Source: a bacterium HR28
GTDB taxonomy: Bacteria; Chloroflexota; Chloroflexia; Thermomicrobiales; Thermomicrobiaceae
Reading direction: 5' to 3'
DNA: 64,000 bases
Assembly: GCA_002898255.1 (NCBI GenBank)
Contig: BEIE01000001.1
Coordinates: 1,302,001-1,366,000 of the forward strand
The translations under genes and the position numbers were made by a program. Below the pieces are notes generated by a model. That model was not told where the DNA came from. It saw only the letters and a list, made by a program, of their open reading frames with translations, and ran no database searches. Each line of letters opens with the position of its first letter. Position 1 is the first letter of the stretch. Shown piece by piece: positions 9,304-17,834 of this stretch.

Positions 9304-9331
9304 GGCGGCGCGCGCCGACGCGGACTTTTTT
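9304..9331 (+). terminator. Possible terminator or attenuator in the rpmH leader
   Basis: A short GC stem (CGGC/GCCG with flanking pairs) is followed by six T at 9326-9331. It could end the serine hydrolase transcript, but it lies downstream of the rpmH promoter candidate, so it could equally attenuate rpmH. The stem is short, hence low confidence. Confidence 0.4.
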
Positions 9332-9364
9332 GTGCGAGGCTAGTCCCGAGTGGGGAGCTGAGCA

Positions 9365-9535
9365 GTGCCGAAGCGAACGTACCAGCCGAATCGGTTAGGT
9401 CGGAAGCGCGTCCATGGATTCCTGGCTCGAATGAGCACTCGTGGTGGCCGAGCCGTCTTGAAGCGACGGCGCCTGAAGGGGCGCTGGAAGCTGACTGTCT
9501 CGGACGAGAAGAAGATCACCCCGAATAAGCGCTAG
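9365..9535 (+). CDS. rpmH: Ribosomal protein bL34
   Basis: A 56-residue basic protein beginning [18 protein letters not shown], followed by [19 protein letters not shown], which is the bL34 signature. It is a structural component of the 50S subunit. GTG 9365 is preceded by GGGGAG at 7 nt. The C-terminus carries a short extension ([13 protein letters not shown]) beyond the usual 44-46 residues. First gene of the conserved rpmH-rnpA-yidD-yidC-jag cluster. The usual dnaA/oriC neighbour is absent upstream. Confidence 0.97.
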   Translation: MPKRTYQPNRLGRKRVHGFLARMSTRGGRAVLKRRRLKGRWKLTVSDEKKITPNKR

Positions 9536-9543
9536 GCATTCTC

Positions 9544-9912
9544 GTGATCGCGCGGCGGTTGCGTCTCCGCCGTTCCAGCGATTTCGAACAGGTGCGGCGC
9601 CGTGGTCGGACCGTGAGTAGCCGACTCGTCGTTTTGAGCGTCGCACCGAACGGGCTCGCGCATAACCGGTACGGATTCGCGGTCGGGCGGCGAGTCGGGA
9701 AGGCGGTGCGTCGCAACCGGGTGAAGCGCTGGCTCCGTGAAGCGGTACGGCGGATGCATCCGCATCTCCAACAGGGCTATGACCTCGTGTTTGTCGCACG
9801 GGGTACCCTGGCGGATGAGTCGGTGACGTATCATGAAGTTGCCGCCACAGTCGAGTCGCTGTTGAAACGGGCTGGATTGTGGGAGGAACGAGATCAAGAA
9901 GGAGGCTCGTAG
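9544..9912 (+). CDS. rnpA: Ribonuclease P protein component
   Basis: A 122-residue basic protein that assists the RNase P RNA in 5' maturation of tRNA precursors. The diagnostic RRNRVKRWLRE motif lies near residues 57-67, and the N-terminal LRRSSDFEQVRRRGRTV block is typical. It starts at GTG 9544, 8 bp after the rpmH stop, which is the common arrangement and suggests co-translation. Family length is 110-125 residues. Confidence 0.97.
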   Translation: MIARRLRLRRSSDFEQVRRRGRTVSSRLVVLSVAPNGLAHNRYGFAVGRRVGKAVRRNRVKRWLREAVRRMHPHLQQGYDLVFVARGTLADESVTYHEVAATVESLLKRAGLWEERDQEGGS

Positions 9913-9924
9913 GATTTTGGCGCT

Positions 9925-10134
9925 ATGAAAAGGCTTGCCCTGCTCTTGATTCGCTTCTACCAGCGTTTCATCTCGCCGGGACTGCCACCAGCCTGCCGCT
10001 TCTACCCAACGTGCTCAGAGTATGGGTACGAGGCGATCGAGCGTTACGGTATCATCAAGGGAGGCATCTTGACGCTGCGACGTCTCGCGCGCTGCCATCC
10101 ATTCCATCCTGGTGGTTACGATCCGGTGCCATGA
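9925..10134 (+). CDS. yidD: Membrane protein insertion efficiency factor YidD
   Basis: A 69-residue protein with the full family pattern: [33 protein letters not shown] and [14 protein letters not shown]. YidD is a small, membrane-associated factor that helps YidC-dependent insertion; its biochemical activity is still unclear. It sits 12 bp downstream of rnpA and just before yidC, as in most bacteria. Confidence 0.96.
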   Translation: MKRLALLLIRFYQRFISPGLPPACRFYPTCSEYGYEAIERYGIIKGGILTLRRLARCHPFHPGGYDPVP

Positions 10135-10182
10135 GCAGAGTCGCGTGCCAGCAATGAGTGACCGGCATTCAGGAGGAAGCCG

Positions 10183-11118
10183 TTGATCATCTGGGATCAG
10201 TTTGTCTATGCGATCGAATGGGGTTTGGCGCGCACCGCTGAGATCACGGGGAGCGCAGGTGTCGCGATTATTCTGTTCACGATCTTGATCAAGACGCTGC
10301 TCCTGCCGCTCACAATCAAGTCGGTGCGCTCCACCAAGGCGATGCAGGAACTCCAGCCCAAAATTCGGGAATTGCAGAAGAAGTATGGGCAGGACCGGCA
10401 ACGCCTCTCTGCTGAAATGATGAAACTGTACCAGGAGCATGGTATCAACCCAATGTCGGGTTGCCTCCCGATGCTCCTGCAGATTCCAGTGTTCTTCGGC
10501 TTGTACTTTGCGATCCGGAACCTGTCTATGAGTCAGGTCGGTGCGTGGGCACACGGGTTCCTGTGGGTACCCGATCTCGCGCAACCAGATCCCTTGCGGA
10601 TTCTGCCGATCTTGGCCGGTGTGTTTCAGTTCATCCAGACGCGGATGACCCGACCAGCGGGGATGCGGCGGTTCGAAGATCCGCAACAGCAGATGATGTA
10701 CTCGATGATGCTCTTTATGCCGGCAATGGTGGTCTTGTTTGGGTGGAATTTCGCGGCAGGACCCGTTCTCTACTGGGTCGTCTCTGCACTCTATAGCGTG
10801 GTGCAGCAGTGGTTGATCACCGGGTGGGGCGCGATGCGTGACTGGTTGCCGTTCCTGCCCGAGTTGCCGGAGCATCGACGGTTGGGGTACGTCGATCCGA
10901 AGAAGCGAGTGAACAACAAGGGGAATCGCGGCGGTCTCCTCAACCGACTCCTGCAACAGGCTCAGGCACAGGCCCAGCAGGGAGCGCCGGCTGCGGGAGA
11001 GCCGAACCGGTCCGACCGGACGTCTACTGGTGTTTCGGCTCCTGCTGAGCAGCCACCGCTCGACCCTGCCGCGCTGGTACCGAGACGCTCGCGTTCGCGT
11101 GGCAAGCGGCCATCCTGA
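10183..11118 (+). CDS. yidC: YidC/Oxa1-family membrane insertase
   Basis: A 311-residue membrane protein of the short, Gram-positive-like type without the large periplasmic domain. The first helix region ends in ILIKTLLLPLTIKS, followed by a charged cytoplasmic hairpin (QPKIRELQKKYG) and NPMSGCLPMLLQIPVFFGLY, which are the conserved Oxa1 motifs. A C-terminal basic, Gln- and Ala-rich tail may contact ribosomes. TTG 10183 is the start, with AGGAGGAAG directly upstream. It works with YidD and SecYEG to insert membrane proteins. Confidence 0.96.
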   Translation: MIIWDQFVYAIEWGLARTAEITGSAGVAIILFTILIKTLLLPLTIKSVRSTKAMQELQPKIRELQKKYGQDRQRLSAEMMKLYQEHGINPMSGCLPMLLQIPVFFGLYFAIRNLSMSQVGAWAHGFLWVPDLAQPDPLRILPILAGVFQFIQTRMTRPAGMRRFEDPQQQMMYSMMLFMPAMVVLFGWNFAAGPVLYWVVSALYSVVQQWLITGWGAMRDWLPFLPELPEHRRLGYVDPKKRVNNKGNRGGLLNRLLQQAQAQAQQGAPAAGEPNRSDRTSTGVSAPAEQPPLDPAALVPRRSRSRGKRPS

Positions 11119-11169
11119 GCGGTCACGCAGCGCGTCCCGACCGGGGCACGGGGGGACAGAGGCGCGGTG

Positions 11170-11853
11170 ATGGCGGAAAAGAGAGCTGTTGAGATTCAGG
11201 CTCGATCGGTCGATGAGGCAGTAAAGCTCGCGCTGGAACAGTTGGGATTGCCTCGCGAGCGCGTTCATGTGGAAGTGCTCGTCGACAATGTCCCCTATGG
11301 TGGGGAAGCACTCGTTCGGGTGACCCCGCTCGGTAGTGGTGAGGTGTCGCGGGGACCGATCAAGCGACCAGATCCCCAGACCGAGGCGATTGTGAAGCAG
11401 GTGGTGCGAGAACTCCTGCAGGCGATGGGCTTCTCCTGTACAGTCTTAGCGGTAGACAATCCGTCAATTATCGAACTCGGACCGGAGGATCCACCGACTG
11501 TCTTCATCGACATTCACGGTCCACATGCGGGTATGCTGATTGGGCGGCGCGGCGAGCACCTGGCGCAGCTCCAGTACTTGGTGAACGTGCTTGTCAATCG
11601 GCGCCTGTCGTCGTGGACACGTGTGATCATCGACGTTGAGGGGTACCGGAGCCGTCGTGAGGAGTCGCTGATTGCACTGGCGCATCGCGTGGCGCGCCAA
11701 GTGGCACGCACCAAGCAACCAGTTACGCTTGAGCCGATGCCCGCGAACGAGCGCCGGGTCATCCATGTGGCACTGCGTGATAACCCAGACGTGGAGACGC
11801 GCAGTAGCGGTGAGGGGGATCAACGACGAGTCACTGTCTACCCGCGCCGCTGA
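11170..11853 (+). CDS. jag: Jag/KhpB RNA-binding protein
   Basis: About 227 residues with an N-terminal Jag_N segment (KRAVEIQARSVDEAVKLALE), a KH-like domain including GMLIGRRGEHLAQLQYLVN, and a C-terminal R3H domain (residues 160-215; the RxxxH position is in ANERRVIHVAL). Family members bind RNA and, in Firmicutes, influence cell division and envelope synthesis with KhpA. It is the standard last gene of the rpmH-yidC cluster. Start may be GTG 11167 or ATG 11170. Confidence 0.94.
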   Translation: MAEKRAVEIQARSVDEAVKLALEQLGLPRERVHVEVLVDNVPYGGEALVRVTPLGSGEVSRGPIKRPDPQTEAIVKQVVRELLQAMGFSCTVLAVDNPSIIELGPEDPPTVFIDIHGPHAGMLIGRRGEHLAQLQYLVNVLVNRRLSSWTRVIIDVEGYRSRREESLIALAHRVARQVARTKQPVTLEPMPANERRVIHVALRDNPDVETRSSGEGDQRRVTVYPRR

Positions 11854-11892
11854 TGTCGCCAGGGATGCCAGCGGCCGGAAAGGGATTCCCCG

Positions 11893-12774
11893 GTGAGTTC
11901 ACAGCGTGCTCCACAATATGTCGCGATCGGCCATGTAACGGTCGATCTCGATCCGACGACGGGGACACCTCGGCTCGGCGGCACCGCGCTCTATGCGGCG
12001 CTGACAGCAGCGCGGTTCGGGTTGGATGCTGCCATTCTTACCCGCGGGAAGTTTGACACCTACGGCGCAGCAATTAGCGAAGAGCTCGCACGGTTCTCCC
12101 ATGAAGTCGCAATGATCGTGCAGGAGGCTGCTGCGCCGACTGTTTTCACGAATCGTACGGTCGCAGGACGCCGTGAGCAAACTGTCCACTCGTGGGCCGG
12201 GCCGATCGATCTCAGCGGGCTGCCGCCAACCTGGCGCTCGGCACGGATTATTCATTTGGCCCCTGTCGCCCAGGAGATTGATCCACGGCAGGCTGGTCGT
12301 CTCAGCCCTGAGTTCCTCGGCGCGACCCCGCAAGGGTGGATGCGGCAGTGGCCACGCTCCGGTGGGCGCGTTCGGCTTGTTCCCCTGCGCCTGCCGCATG
12401 AGCTTGTGACCCGGCTCGACGGGTTCGTCCTCAGCACATTAGAGCACACACTCGCGAGGGATGAGATTGAGGCGATCGCGCAGCGCGGCGTTGTGGCCAT
12501 CACCAGAGGCCCTGACGGAGGGACAGTGATCGACCGTGGCCGGACCTATGACGTCCCGGCCTATCCGGTGACTGTGCGCGATGATGTCGGAGCGGGGGAC
12601 GTCTTCGCGGCAGTGCTCTTTTTGCTCCGTGCCCAGCACGAACCGACGCTGTGGGCGGCAAAGATGGCGGCCGCTGCTGCCGCTTTAAGGATCCAAGGAC
12701 TTGGTCCTGATGCCGTGCCCACGCGCGAAGCGGTTGAGGCCTTTCTGGAACGAAGGGGCGAGCGACGGCGCTAA
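11893..12774 (+). CDS. PfkB-family carbohydrate/nucleoside kinase
   Basis: A 293-residue ribokinase-superfamily protein. The N-terminal GHVTVDL and LGGTALYAALTAARFG motifs and the C-terminal DDVGAGDVFAA motif, with catalytic Asp near residue 236, are intact. It phosphorylates a sugar, nucleoside or related alcohol with ATP; the substrate is not evident. GTG 11893 follows AAAGGGA. It lies 40 bp after jag and may be the distal gene of that operon. It ends 9 bp from the convergent ybaK-like gene. Confidence 0.85.
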   Translation: MSSQRAPQYVAIGHVTVDLDPTTGTPRLGGTALYAALTAARFGLDAAILTRGKFDTYGAAISEELARFSHEVAMIVQEAAAPTVFTNRTVAGRREQTVHSWAGPIDLSGLPPTWRSARIIHLAPVAQEIDPRQAGRLSPEFLGATPQGWMRQWPRSGGRVRLVPLRLPHELVTRLDGFVLSTLEHTLARDEIEAIAQRGVVAITRGPDGGTVIDRGRTYDVPAYPVTVRDDVGAGDVFAAVLFLLRAQHEPTLWAAKMAAAAAALRIQGLGPDAVPTREAVEAFLERRGERRR

Positions 12775-12783
12775 GCCTCGCGT

Positions 12784-13263
12784 TCAGGTGGACTGTGCGA
12801 TCCGTACGACCCGGGCTCCCGAGACGCGAACGATGTCCTCGGGACGGATTTCCAGCATCGTGTGATCGTCACCACCGCCACCGTAGACGACTGGCTCCTC
12901 CAGAACGGCCGGATCGACGATGACTGGGACAGGCGTGGCGTGCCCGACCGGCGGAGTTGCACCAGCCGGGTAGCCAGTAACGGTCACGACGTGCTCGGCG
13001 GGGGCAAGTGTCAGCTGGTCACAGCCAATCGCAGCTGCGAGCAGTACACGATCCACTCGCTGGTCACCGCGGACGACAGCGAGCACGCAGGTGCCATCCG
13101 CATTCCAGAAGAGGAGGGATTTCACGATGCAGCGCGGTGAAACACCGAGCGCCTGTGCCGCTTCGGCAACAGTCCGCGTGGGTTGCTCCAGGCGCAGCAA
13201 TCGGGCCTGCACCCCCTGACGCATGAGAAACGCTTCTAAAACCGTTGTGTCCCGTCGTGACAC
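12784..13263 (-). CDS. YbaK/EbsC-family aminoacyl-tRNA deacylase
   Basis: A 159-residue protein with the YbaK fold pattern: VAEAAQALGVSPRCIVKSLLF carries the conserved lysine, and GYPAGATPPVGH is the glycine-rich loop. Such proteins hydrolyse mis-charged aminoacyl-tRNAs, for example Cys-tRNA-Pro. The start GTG 13263 is chosen because GGAG precedes it by 6 nt and longer starts would lie inside greA. It follows greA by about 20 bp on the same strand, so a greA-ybaK operon is likely. It could also be a ProX-type trans-editing factor. Confidence 0.88.
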   Translation of the reverse strand: MSRRDTTVLEAFLMRQGVQARLLRLEQPTRTVAEAAQALGVSPRCIVKSLLFWNADGTCVLAVVRGDQRVDRVLLAAAIGCDQLTLAPAEHVVTVTGYPAGATPPVGHATPVPVIVDPAVLEEPVVYGGGGDDHTMLEIRPEDIVRVSGARVVRIAQST

Positions 13264-13282
13264 GGTGCACTCCGAGAGCAAG

Positions 13283-13753
13283 TCACGTAACCTCAAGGAT
13301 ACGTGCCGTAATCTGGCCGTTCGGTGTCTCGATCGTAACCGTGTCGCCGGCTCGACGACCGAGCAATGCCTTGCCGACCGGTGACTGGTTCGAGATGCGG
13401 CCAGCCGACGGCTTGGCCTCGATCGCACCGACGATCGTATACGTCTCGATCTCTCCATCAATTTCGATAGTGACGGTTGAGCCGACTCGGACAACCGAAC
13501 GGTCACCATCGGTCGGCTCTTCGATAAGCTCGACACGCTTCAGCAGTTCCTCAATTTCCCGGATACGCCCCTCGATGAATGCTTGATCATGCTTGGCGGC
13601 ATCGTAGGCGGCGTTTTCCCGGATGTCTCCATGCTCACGCGCCTCTTGGATGACGCGTGCGATCTCGGGTCGGCGATGCTTGACAAGATACTCATATTCC
13701 CGGCGCAGCGCCTCCAGTCCTTCCCGCGTGATTGGAATTCGCTCACGAGTCAT
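13283..13753 (-). CDS. greA: Transcription elongation factor GreA
   Basis: A 156-residue protein. The N-terminal coiled coil contains GLEALRREYEYL and the DIRENAAYDAAK tip with acidic residues, and the C-terminal FKBP-like domain includes SPVGKALLGRRAGDTV. GreA rescues backtracked RNA polymerase by stimulating transcript cleavage. ATG 13753 has AGGAGGTC 9 nt upstream. Upstream in-frame codons are ignored because they lack a binding site. Confidence 0.97.
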   Translation of the reverse strand: MTRERIPITREGLEALRREYEYLVKHRRPEIARVIQEAREHGDIRENAAYDAAKHDQAFIEGRIREIEELLKRVELIEEPTDGDRSVVRVGSTVTIEIDGEIETYTIVGAIEAKPSAGRISNQSPVGKALLGRRAGDTVTIETPNGQITARILEVT

Positions 13754-13828
13754 CGTCGTTTGACCTCCTGCACGACAGATTTCGAGTTCTTCTTCGCTCG
13801 CGCGTTCCCTTCTCGGACGCGAATGGTA

Positions 13829-13857
13829 ATGATAGCGTGTGTGTTTCCAAGTGACCA
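13829..13857 (-). promoter_or_regulatory. Candidate promoter of greA
   Basis: Minus strand TGGTCA (13852-13857), 17-bp spacer, TATCAT (13829-13834), about 75 bp before the greA start. Four of six -35 and five of six -10 positions match. Confidence 0.45.
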
Positions 13858-13974
13858 CGGCGGCCAGAACTGGGGCTGCGTGCTACTCTGCGGTCATGCG
13901 AATCGCAGTGGACGTGACGCGCTCCTCTCGGGAACAATCGTGTGGGTCCGAATGCAGGCGAGGAGGGCAGTACA

Positions 13975-15330
13975 ATGCAAGTTGAGACCTGGAATGCGGC
14001 GGAGTTGGTGCAGAAGGACATTGCGCACCATCTGCATCCATTGACGAACCTGCACCAGCTCCGCCGTGAGGGACCACTGGTTCTCGTCCGAGGGGAAGGG
14101 GTATGGGTCTGGGACGCCGAGGGGCGTCGATACCTCGACGGATTCGCAGGGTTATGGAACGTGAACGTGGGCCATGGCCGTCGAGAGCTGGCCGAGGCTG
14201 CACGGGCACAGATGGAGCGGGTCGCGTTCGTCCCGACCTTCTTTGGATTGGCGAGTCCGCCGACGATCGAGCTTGCAGCCCGTCTGGCTGACCTCTTCCC
14301 CGAGCCGCTGAACCACTTCCAGTTCACCTCTGGTGGCGCAGAATCGAACGAGACAGCGATCAAGATCGCGCGCTATTACTGGTGGCTGAAAGGACAACCC
14401 GATCGCATCAAGATTCTTTCGCGCCGGATGGCTTATCACGGGATCGCAATGGGGGCCTTGTCCGCGACCGGTGTGCCGTCGTATTGGGAAGGGTTCGGGC
14501 CACGGCCACCCGGATTTATCCATTTAACGGCTCCATACAAGTATCGCTTCGGGGAAGGGCTCTCTGACGAGGAGTTTGTGGCACGTCTCGTGCAAGAACT
14601 CGAGGAGACGATTCAGCGTGAGGGGCCGGAGACGATCGCTGCGTTCATCGGGGAGCCGGTCCAGGGTGCGGGCGGAGTAGTGGTTCCACCCGACGGGTAC
14701 TGGCCAGCGATCGCGAGTGTTCTGCGGCGGTACGGTATCTTGCTCATACTTGACGAGGTGATCACTGGTTTTGGACGTACGGGAACGCTCTTTGGGATGC
14801 AGCAGTATGGGATCGTGCCGGATATCGTGACCTTCGCCAAGGGCATCACGTCCGGATATCTACCACTGGGCGGGGTAGGAGTAAGCGACGAAATTGCGGA
14901 CACGTTAGCGAGTGCTGATCGCGTCTTTATGCATGGCTTCACCTATTCGGGGCATCCGGTGTCTTGTGCCGTCGCGCTCCGTAACCTCGATATCTTGCTC
15001 GCGGAGCGGCTGTGGGAGAACGCCGCGGAGGCCGGGGCTTATCTCCTGGGAGCGTTGCGCCAACTCGAGGAACGTCCGTACGTCGGTGAGGTGCGTGGTA
15101 AGGGACTAATGCTCCTCATTGAGGTCGTCCAGGACAAGGCCACAAAGGAGAAGTACCCACCAGAGTTTAAGCTTGGTGCCAAGCTAGAGGCCGCAACACG
15201 ACGCCGCGGGGTCATCGTCCGCTGCACGCCAGATGGAATCATCATGGCACCGCCGCTCACCATTTCTCGCGAAGAGTGTGACGTCCTCATCGAGGCCGTG
15301 GCAGGGGCGTTGGCCGACGTCCTTGAGTAA
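13975..15330 (+). CDS. Class III PLP-dependent aminotransferase (omega-transaminase type)
   Basis: A 451-residue aminotransferase. Recognisable elements are YLDGFAGLWNVNVGHGR near the N-terminus, TSGGAESNETAIKIAR for phosphate binding, ILDEVITGFGRTG with the PLP-pyridine Asp near residue 258, and FAKGITSGYLPLGG with the Schiff-base Lys near residue 289. Class III members use beta-alanine, putrescine, GABA or similar amino donors; its beta-alanine:pyruvate-like signature is only suggestive. ATG 13975 follows GAGGAGGGC. It is monocistronic, divergent from greA, with a strong terminator downstream. Confidence 0.93.
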   Translation: MQVETWNAAELVQKDIAHHLHPLTNLHQLRREGPLVLVRGEGVWVWDAEGRRYLDGFAGLWNVNVGHGRRELAEAARAQMERVAFVPTFFGLASPPTIELAARLADLFPEPLNHFQFTSGGAESNETAIKIARYYWWLKGQPDRIKILSRRMAYHGIAMGALSATGVPSYWEGFGPRPPGFIHLTAPYKYRFGEGLSDEEFVARLVQELEETIQREGPETIAAFIGEPVQGAGGVVVPPDGYWPAIASVLRRYGILLILDEVITGFGRTGTLFGMQQYGIVPDIVTFAKGITSGYLPLGGVGVSDEIADTLASADRVFMHGFTYSGHPVSCAVALRNLDILLAERLWENAAEAGAYLLGALRQLEERPYVGEVRGKGLMLLIEVVQDKATKEKYPPEFKLGAKLEAATRRRGVIVRCTPDGIIMAPPLTISREECDVLIEAVAGALADVLE

Positions 15331-15378
15331 GGCGCGCCCGGCAATCGTGCTGGTTCGCGGGAAAGATGAGACACTCAG

Positions 15379-15411
15379 GGGGAGCGAGCAGAAACTCGCT
15401 CCCCTCATTTT
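15379..15411 (+). terminator. Intrinsic terminator of the aminotransferase gene
   Basis: Perfect 10-bp stem GGGGAGCGAG/CTCGCTCCCC with a 6-nt loop, followed by TCATTTTTT. Confidence 0.9.
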
Positions 15412-15416
15412 TTCCC

Positions 15417-15602
15417 CTGGCTAACGCCAGCAAGCTCTAAAAGAGATCGTGATTCAAGCCGCTGCTGATTGTCTTTCCACGAAAGAGGCTAGTGGAGATA
15501 CCAATCGGTAGCAGCGTAGTCAGCCAGTTTCCAGGAGAGGTATTGACACAGGTGAACAGGTGGTCCGTGCGCCTGGGACAGGATCTCTTTGCACTCGTTG
15601 CA
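15417..15602. other. Intergenic region, no gene seen
   Basis: Lies between the aminotransferase terminator and the consensus promoter of the next gene. A lone TTGACA at about 15543 has no matching -10 element. No coding or RNA signature was recognised. Confidence 0.5.
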
Positions 15603-15631
15603 TTGACACCCTAGCCAGATCTGAGTATAAT
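15603..15631 (+). promoter_or_regulatory. Perfect consensus sigma-70 promoter
   Basis: TTGACA (15603-15608), exactly 17 bp, TATAAT (15626-15631). It is the only promoter in the window with two perfect hexamers. Transcription should begin near 15638, leaving an approximately 100-nt leader before the orphan gene at 15739. Confidence 0.85.
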
Positions 15632-15738
15632 CAGCGTTTGCGTCTCATCCGGTGTGCACACCAACGAGCATGGCACGTGAGCTTCCGGAAGCGGCTGCGT
15701 GTTTCTGTGGCAGTGGTGTGAAGTGCCGAGGAGGTGGT

Positions 15739-16083
15739 ATGCGAGCTGTTCTGGGGCGAGTCCCGATTGAACTCGGGATTGTGGCGGCCGAGCGGGCGTT
15801 CCGGATGGCTCTCGGGCGGGAGGTTCGGTTCGTCACCGCGAATCGGCGAGAGGCTGCTGACCGTATTCTCCAAGCCACCTGGGAGGTCTATAGCAAGTAC
15901 ATCCAAGACTACGAGTGGAGCAATGGGCGACACCCGAGCCGGACACGCGAGGAACGGGAACGCCTGATCCACGCCGTCACCGCGTTTTTCCTTGGTGTCG
16001 CCGTGTTGGAGTCGCTCTACGAAATGGACGTCCTTGCTCGCTGGCTCGTTGGAGAGTTGGGCTTCGAGGAACTAAGCGCCTAA
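15739..16083 (+). CDS. Hypothetical protein, 114 aa, strongly expressed single gene
   Basis: I do not recognise this family. The protein starts [20 protein letters not shown] and appears mostly helical, with a charged middle ([12 protein letters not shown]) and a C-terminal hydrophobic stretch ([17 protein letters not shown]) too short and polar for a confident TM helix. No signal peptide or metal-binding motif was seen. ATG 15739 overlaps GGAGGTGGT immediately upstream. An in-frame upstream ATG at 15670 would add a Cys-containing segment but lacks a ribosome binding site. It is an independent unit with a perfect consensus promoter and its own terminator, implying constitutive, high-level transcription. 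Confidence 0.75.
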   Translation: MRAVLGRVPIELGIVAAERAFRMALGREVRFVTANRREAADRILQATWEVYSKYIQDYEWSNGRHPSRTREERERLIHAVTAFFLGVAVLESLYEMDVLARWLVGELGFEELSA

Positions 16084-16098
16084 TCAGACGGAGGCTAG

Positions 16099-16132
16099 GA
16101 GCGTGGCGGGAGTCTCCCGCCACGCTCTTTTC
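16099..16132 (+). terminator. Intrinsic terminator after the 114-aa gene
   Basis: 13-bp perfect stem GAGCGTGGCGGGA/TCCCGCCACGCTC with a 3-nt loop, followed by TTTTCG. Confidence 0.9.
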
Positions 16133-16183
16133 GTGCCATGTTACGCTCGATATGGGAACCACTGGTCCGTGAAGGAGCCGACG

Positions 16184-16663
16184 ATGACGGAACTAACTCA
16201 CTTTGACGAGCGCGGTCAGGCGCGCATGGTGGATGTTGGTGCGAAGCCAGAAACGCAGCGCGTTGCAGTCGCGCGGGGCCGAGTGCAGGTTCACCCGGAG
16301 ACGCTCCGAATCGTTCGCGAAGGGCGCGCGGCAAAGGGTGACGTCCTTGGTGTCGCCCGCGTCGCCGGTATCATGGCTGCGAAGCGGACGGCTGACTTGA
16401 TCCCCCTTTGCCATCCGATCCCCTTGACCAAAGTCGAACTCGATCTGGAACCAAACGAGGCCGAGTCGTGTATCGAGATTGAGGCGCGAGTCGAGACGGT
16501 TGGTCGGACTGGGGTGGAAATGGAAGCACTGACGGCTGTCACCGTTGCGGCGCTGACGGTCTACGACATGCTCAAGGCAGTTGACCGAGGGATGACGATC
16601 GACGCGATTGGGCTGGTGCTCAAAGCGGGAGGCCGGAGCGGCGAGTGGCGCCGCTCCGGCTAA
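16184..16663 (+). CDS. moaC: Cyclic pyranopterin monophosphate synthase MoaC
   Basis: A 159-residue enzyme that converts the MoaA product to cPMP in molybdenum cofactor synthesis. Characteristic motifs are [36 protein letters not shown] with the active-site His, [19 protein letters not shown] and the C-terminal [10 protein letters not shown] with the catalytic Lys. ATG 16184 has AAGGAG 6 nt upstream. Extending the frame upstream would run through the preceding terminator, so it is rejected. It converges with mnmA with 7 bp between stops. moaB and moaA lie about 40 kb away. Confidence 0.97.
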   Translation: MTELTHFDERGQARMVDVGAKPETQRVAVARGRVQVHPETLRIVREGRAAKGDVLGVARVAGIMAAKRTADLIPLCHPIPLTKVELDLEPNEAESCIEIEARVETVGRTGVEMEALTAVTVAALTVYDMLKAVDRGMTIDAIGLVLKAGGRSGEWRRSG

Positions 16664-16670
16664 CTTGGCC

Positions 16671-17762
16671 TCAGTCGGCGGCGGAGACTGCCACCACGGG
16701 CTCGTCGGCACTCACTCGTTCGATCTGACCAGCGATTCCGCCGCCGACGACGCGATCTTCGACATACAGCACAACGGACTGACCCGGAGCGAGCGGCGGC
16801 GCTGGCTCGTCGAAGATGACCCAGTCACCTTCTACGCGTGCTGGAATCCGCGGTCCCTGATAACGCAACCGAGCCTCGCCTGCAGTCACAGACTCATGCC
16901 AGATCGGATCGACCAAGTGTACAGCCCGGGTGAGGATCCGCTCGCGCGGTGCGACACGCACCACAGCTCCTTCTGGCTCAATCGCTGCGATGTAACGGCG
17001 CTGCGGAGTTGGATGCGTCCACTTAAGACCACGGCGCTGGCCGATCGTGACGAACGCAATGCCCGGATGAGATCCGACCACTTGGCCGTGCTCGTCGACA
17101 AGCGGGCCGGGACGCGCGGTCTCAGGACGGCGCTGTGCGACCAGCTGACCAATACCGCCGTATGTCTTCGCGAAGCAGAGATCGACGGACGAGGGCTTCT
17201 GGGCCACAAACAAGCCCGCCTCGCGAGCGATCGCGCGAACCGTTGGCTTGTCGTACTCGCCGAGCAGGAAGACCAAGCGCTCGAGCTGCTCGGGTGTCAG
17301 CCGGTACAGGACGTACGACTGGTCGCGCTGACGATCTCGCGCCTCGGCGATACGCCAGCCTGTGGGAGTCCAAACCTTACGTACATAATGTCCAGTCGCG
17401 ACGTACCGAATACCGAGTGCGTCGGCGAGTTCGAGCAAGGCCGGGATGCGAACCCGGTGGTTGCAGAAGATGCACGGATTCGGCGTTTCGGCTCGTGCGT
17501 AGTGCTCGACAGTCGGCTCAACGACGTGGCGCTCAAACTCGGGACGCAAGTCGCGCACGTAGAACGGAATGCCGAGTTGGGCGGCGACAGCTCGCGCGTC
17601 CGCAGCAGCGGCATCGCCGCAGCAAACACCGTCCAAACCGGGAGCAGCGTCGAAGAGACGCAAATGAATCCCTACCGGCTCCCAACCGGCTCGCTTCAAC
17701 AGATACGCTGTTACGGCGCTATCCACGCCGCCGGACAATGCCACCAGGATCCGCTCAGCCAT
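16671..17762 (-). CDS. mnmA: tRNA-specific 2-thiouridylase MnmA
   Basis: A 363-residue ATP-dependent enzyme that thiolates U34 of tRNA Lys, Glu and Gln. It has the PP-loop ALSGGVDSAV near residues 8-17, TPNPCIFCNHRVR with the first catalytic Cys, ATGHY, SYVLYRLTPEQL and the second Cys region SSVDLCFAKTYGGI. GQRRGL and the C-terminal beta-barrel are present. ATG 17762 starts 72 bp after the DUF6391 gene on the same strand, so the two may be co-transcribed. Confidence 0.95.
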   Translation of the reverse strand: MAERILVALSGGVDSAVTAYLLKRAGWEPVGIHLRLFDAAPGLDGVCCGDAAAADARAVAAQLGIPFYVRDLRPEFERHVVEPTVEHYARAETPNPCIFCNHRVRIPALLELADALGIRYVATGHYVRKVWTPTGWRIAEARDRQRDQSYVLYRLTPEQLERLVFLLGEYDKPTVRAIAREAGLFVAQKPSSVDLCFAKTYGGIGQLVAQRRPETARPGPLVDEHGQVVGSHPGIAFVTIGQRRGLKWTHPTPQRRYIAAIEPEGAVVRVAPRERILTRAVHLVDPIWHESVTAGEARLRYQGPRIPARVEGDWVIFDEPAPPLAPGQSVVLYVEDRVVGGGIAGQIERVSADEPVVAVSAAD

Positions 17763-17834
17763 CGTTCCTCACCACCGGTGTGCAATACACGGTAACCGAC
17801 AAATTGTAGCACAGCGACGTATCATCGTTCCAGC

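Noticed and set aside
9200-9364. Replication origin near rpmH
   Set aside because: No dnaA gene and no TTATCCACA-type boxes were seen around rpmH.
10015-11268. 417-residue open frame antisense to yidC and jag
   Set aside because: Arg/Gln/Pro-rich shadow of two certain genes with no ribosome binding site.
15670-15738. N-terminal extension of the 114-aa protein with a CxCGSG sequence resembling a SEC-C motif
   Set aside because: No ribosome binding site at ATG 15670, while GGAGGTGG precedes ATG 15739; the motif is also incomplete.
16608-17795. 395-residue plus-strand frame across mnmA
   Set aside because: Antisense to a certain gene; composition is that of a codon-shadow frame.
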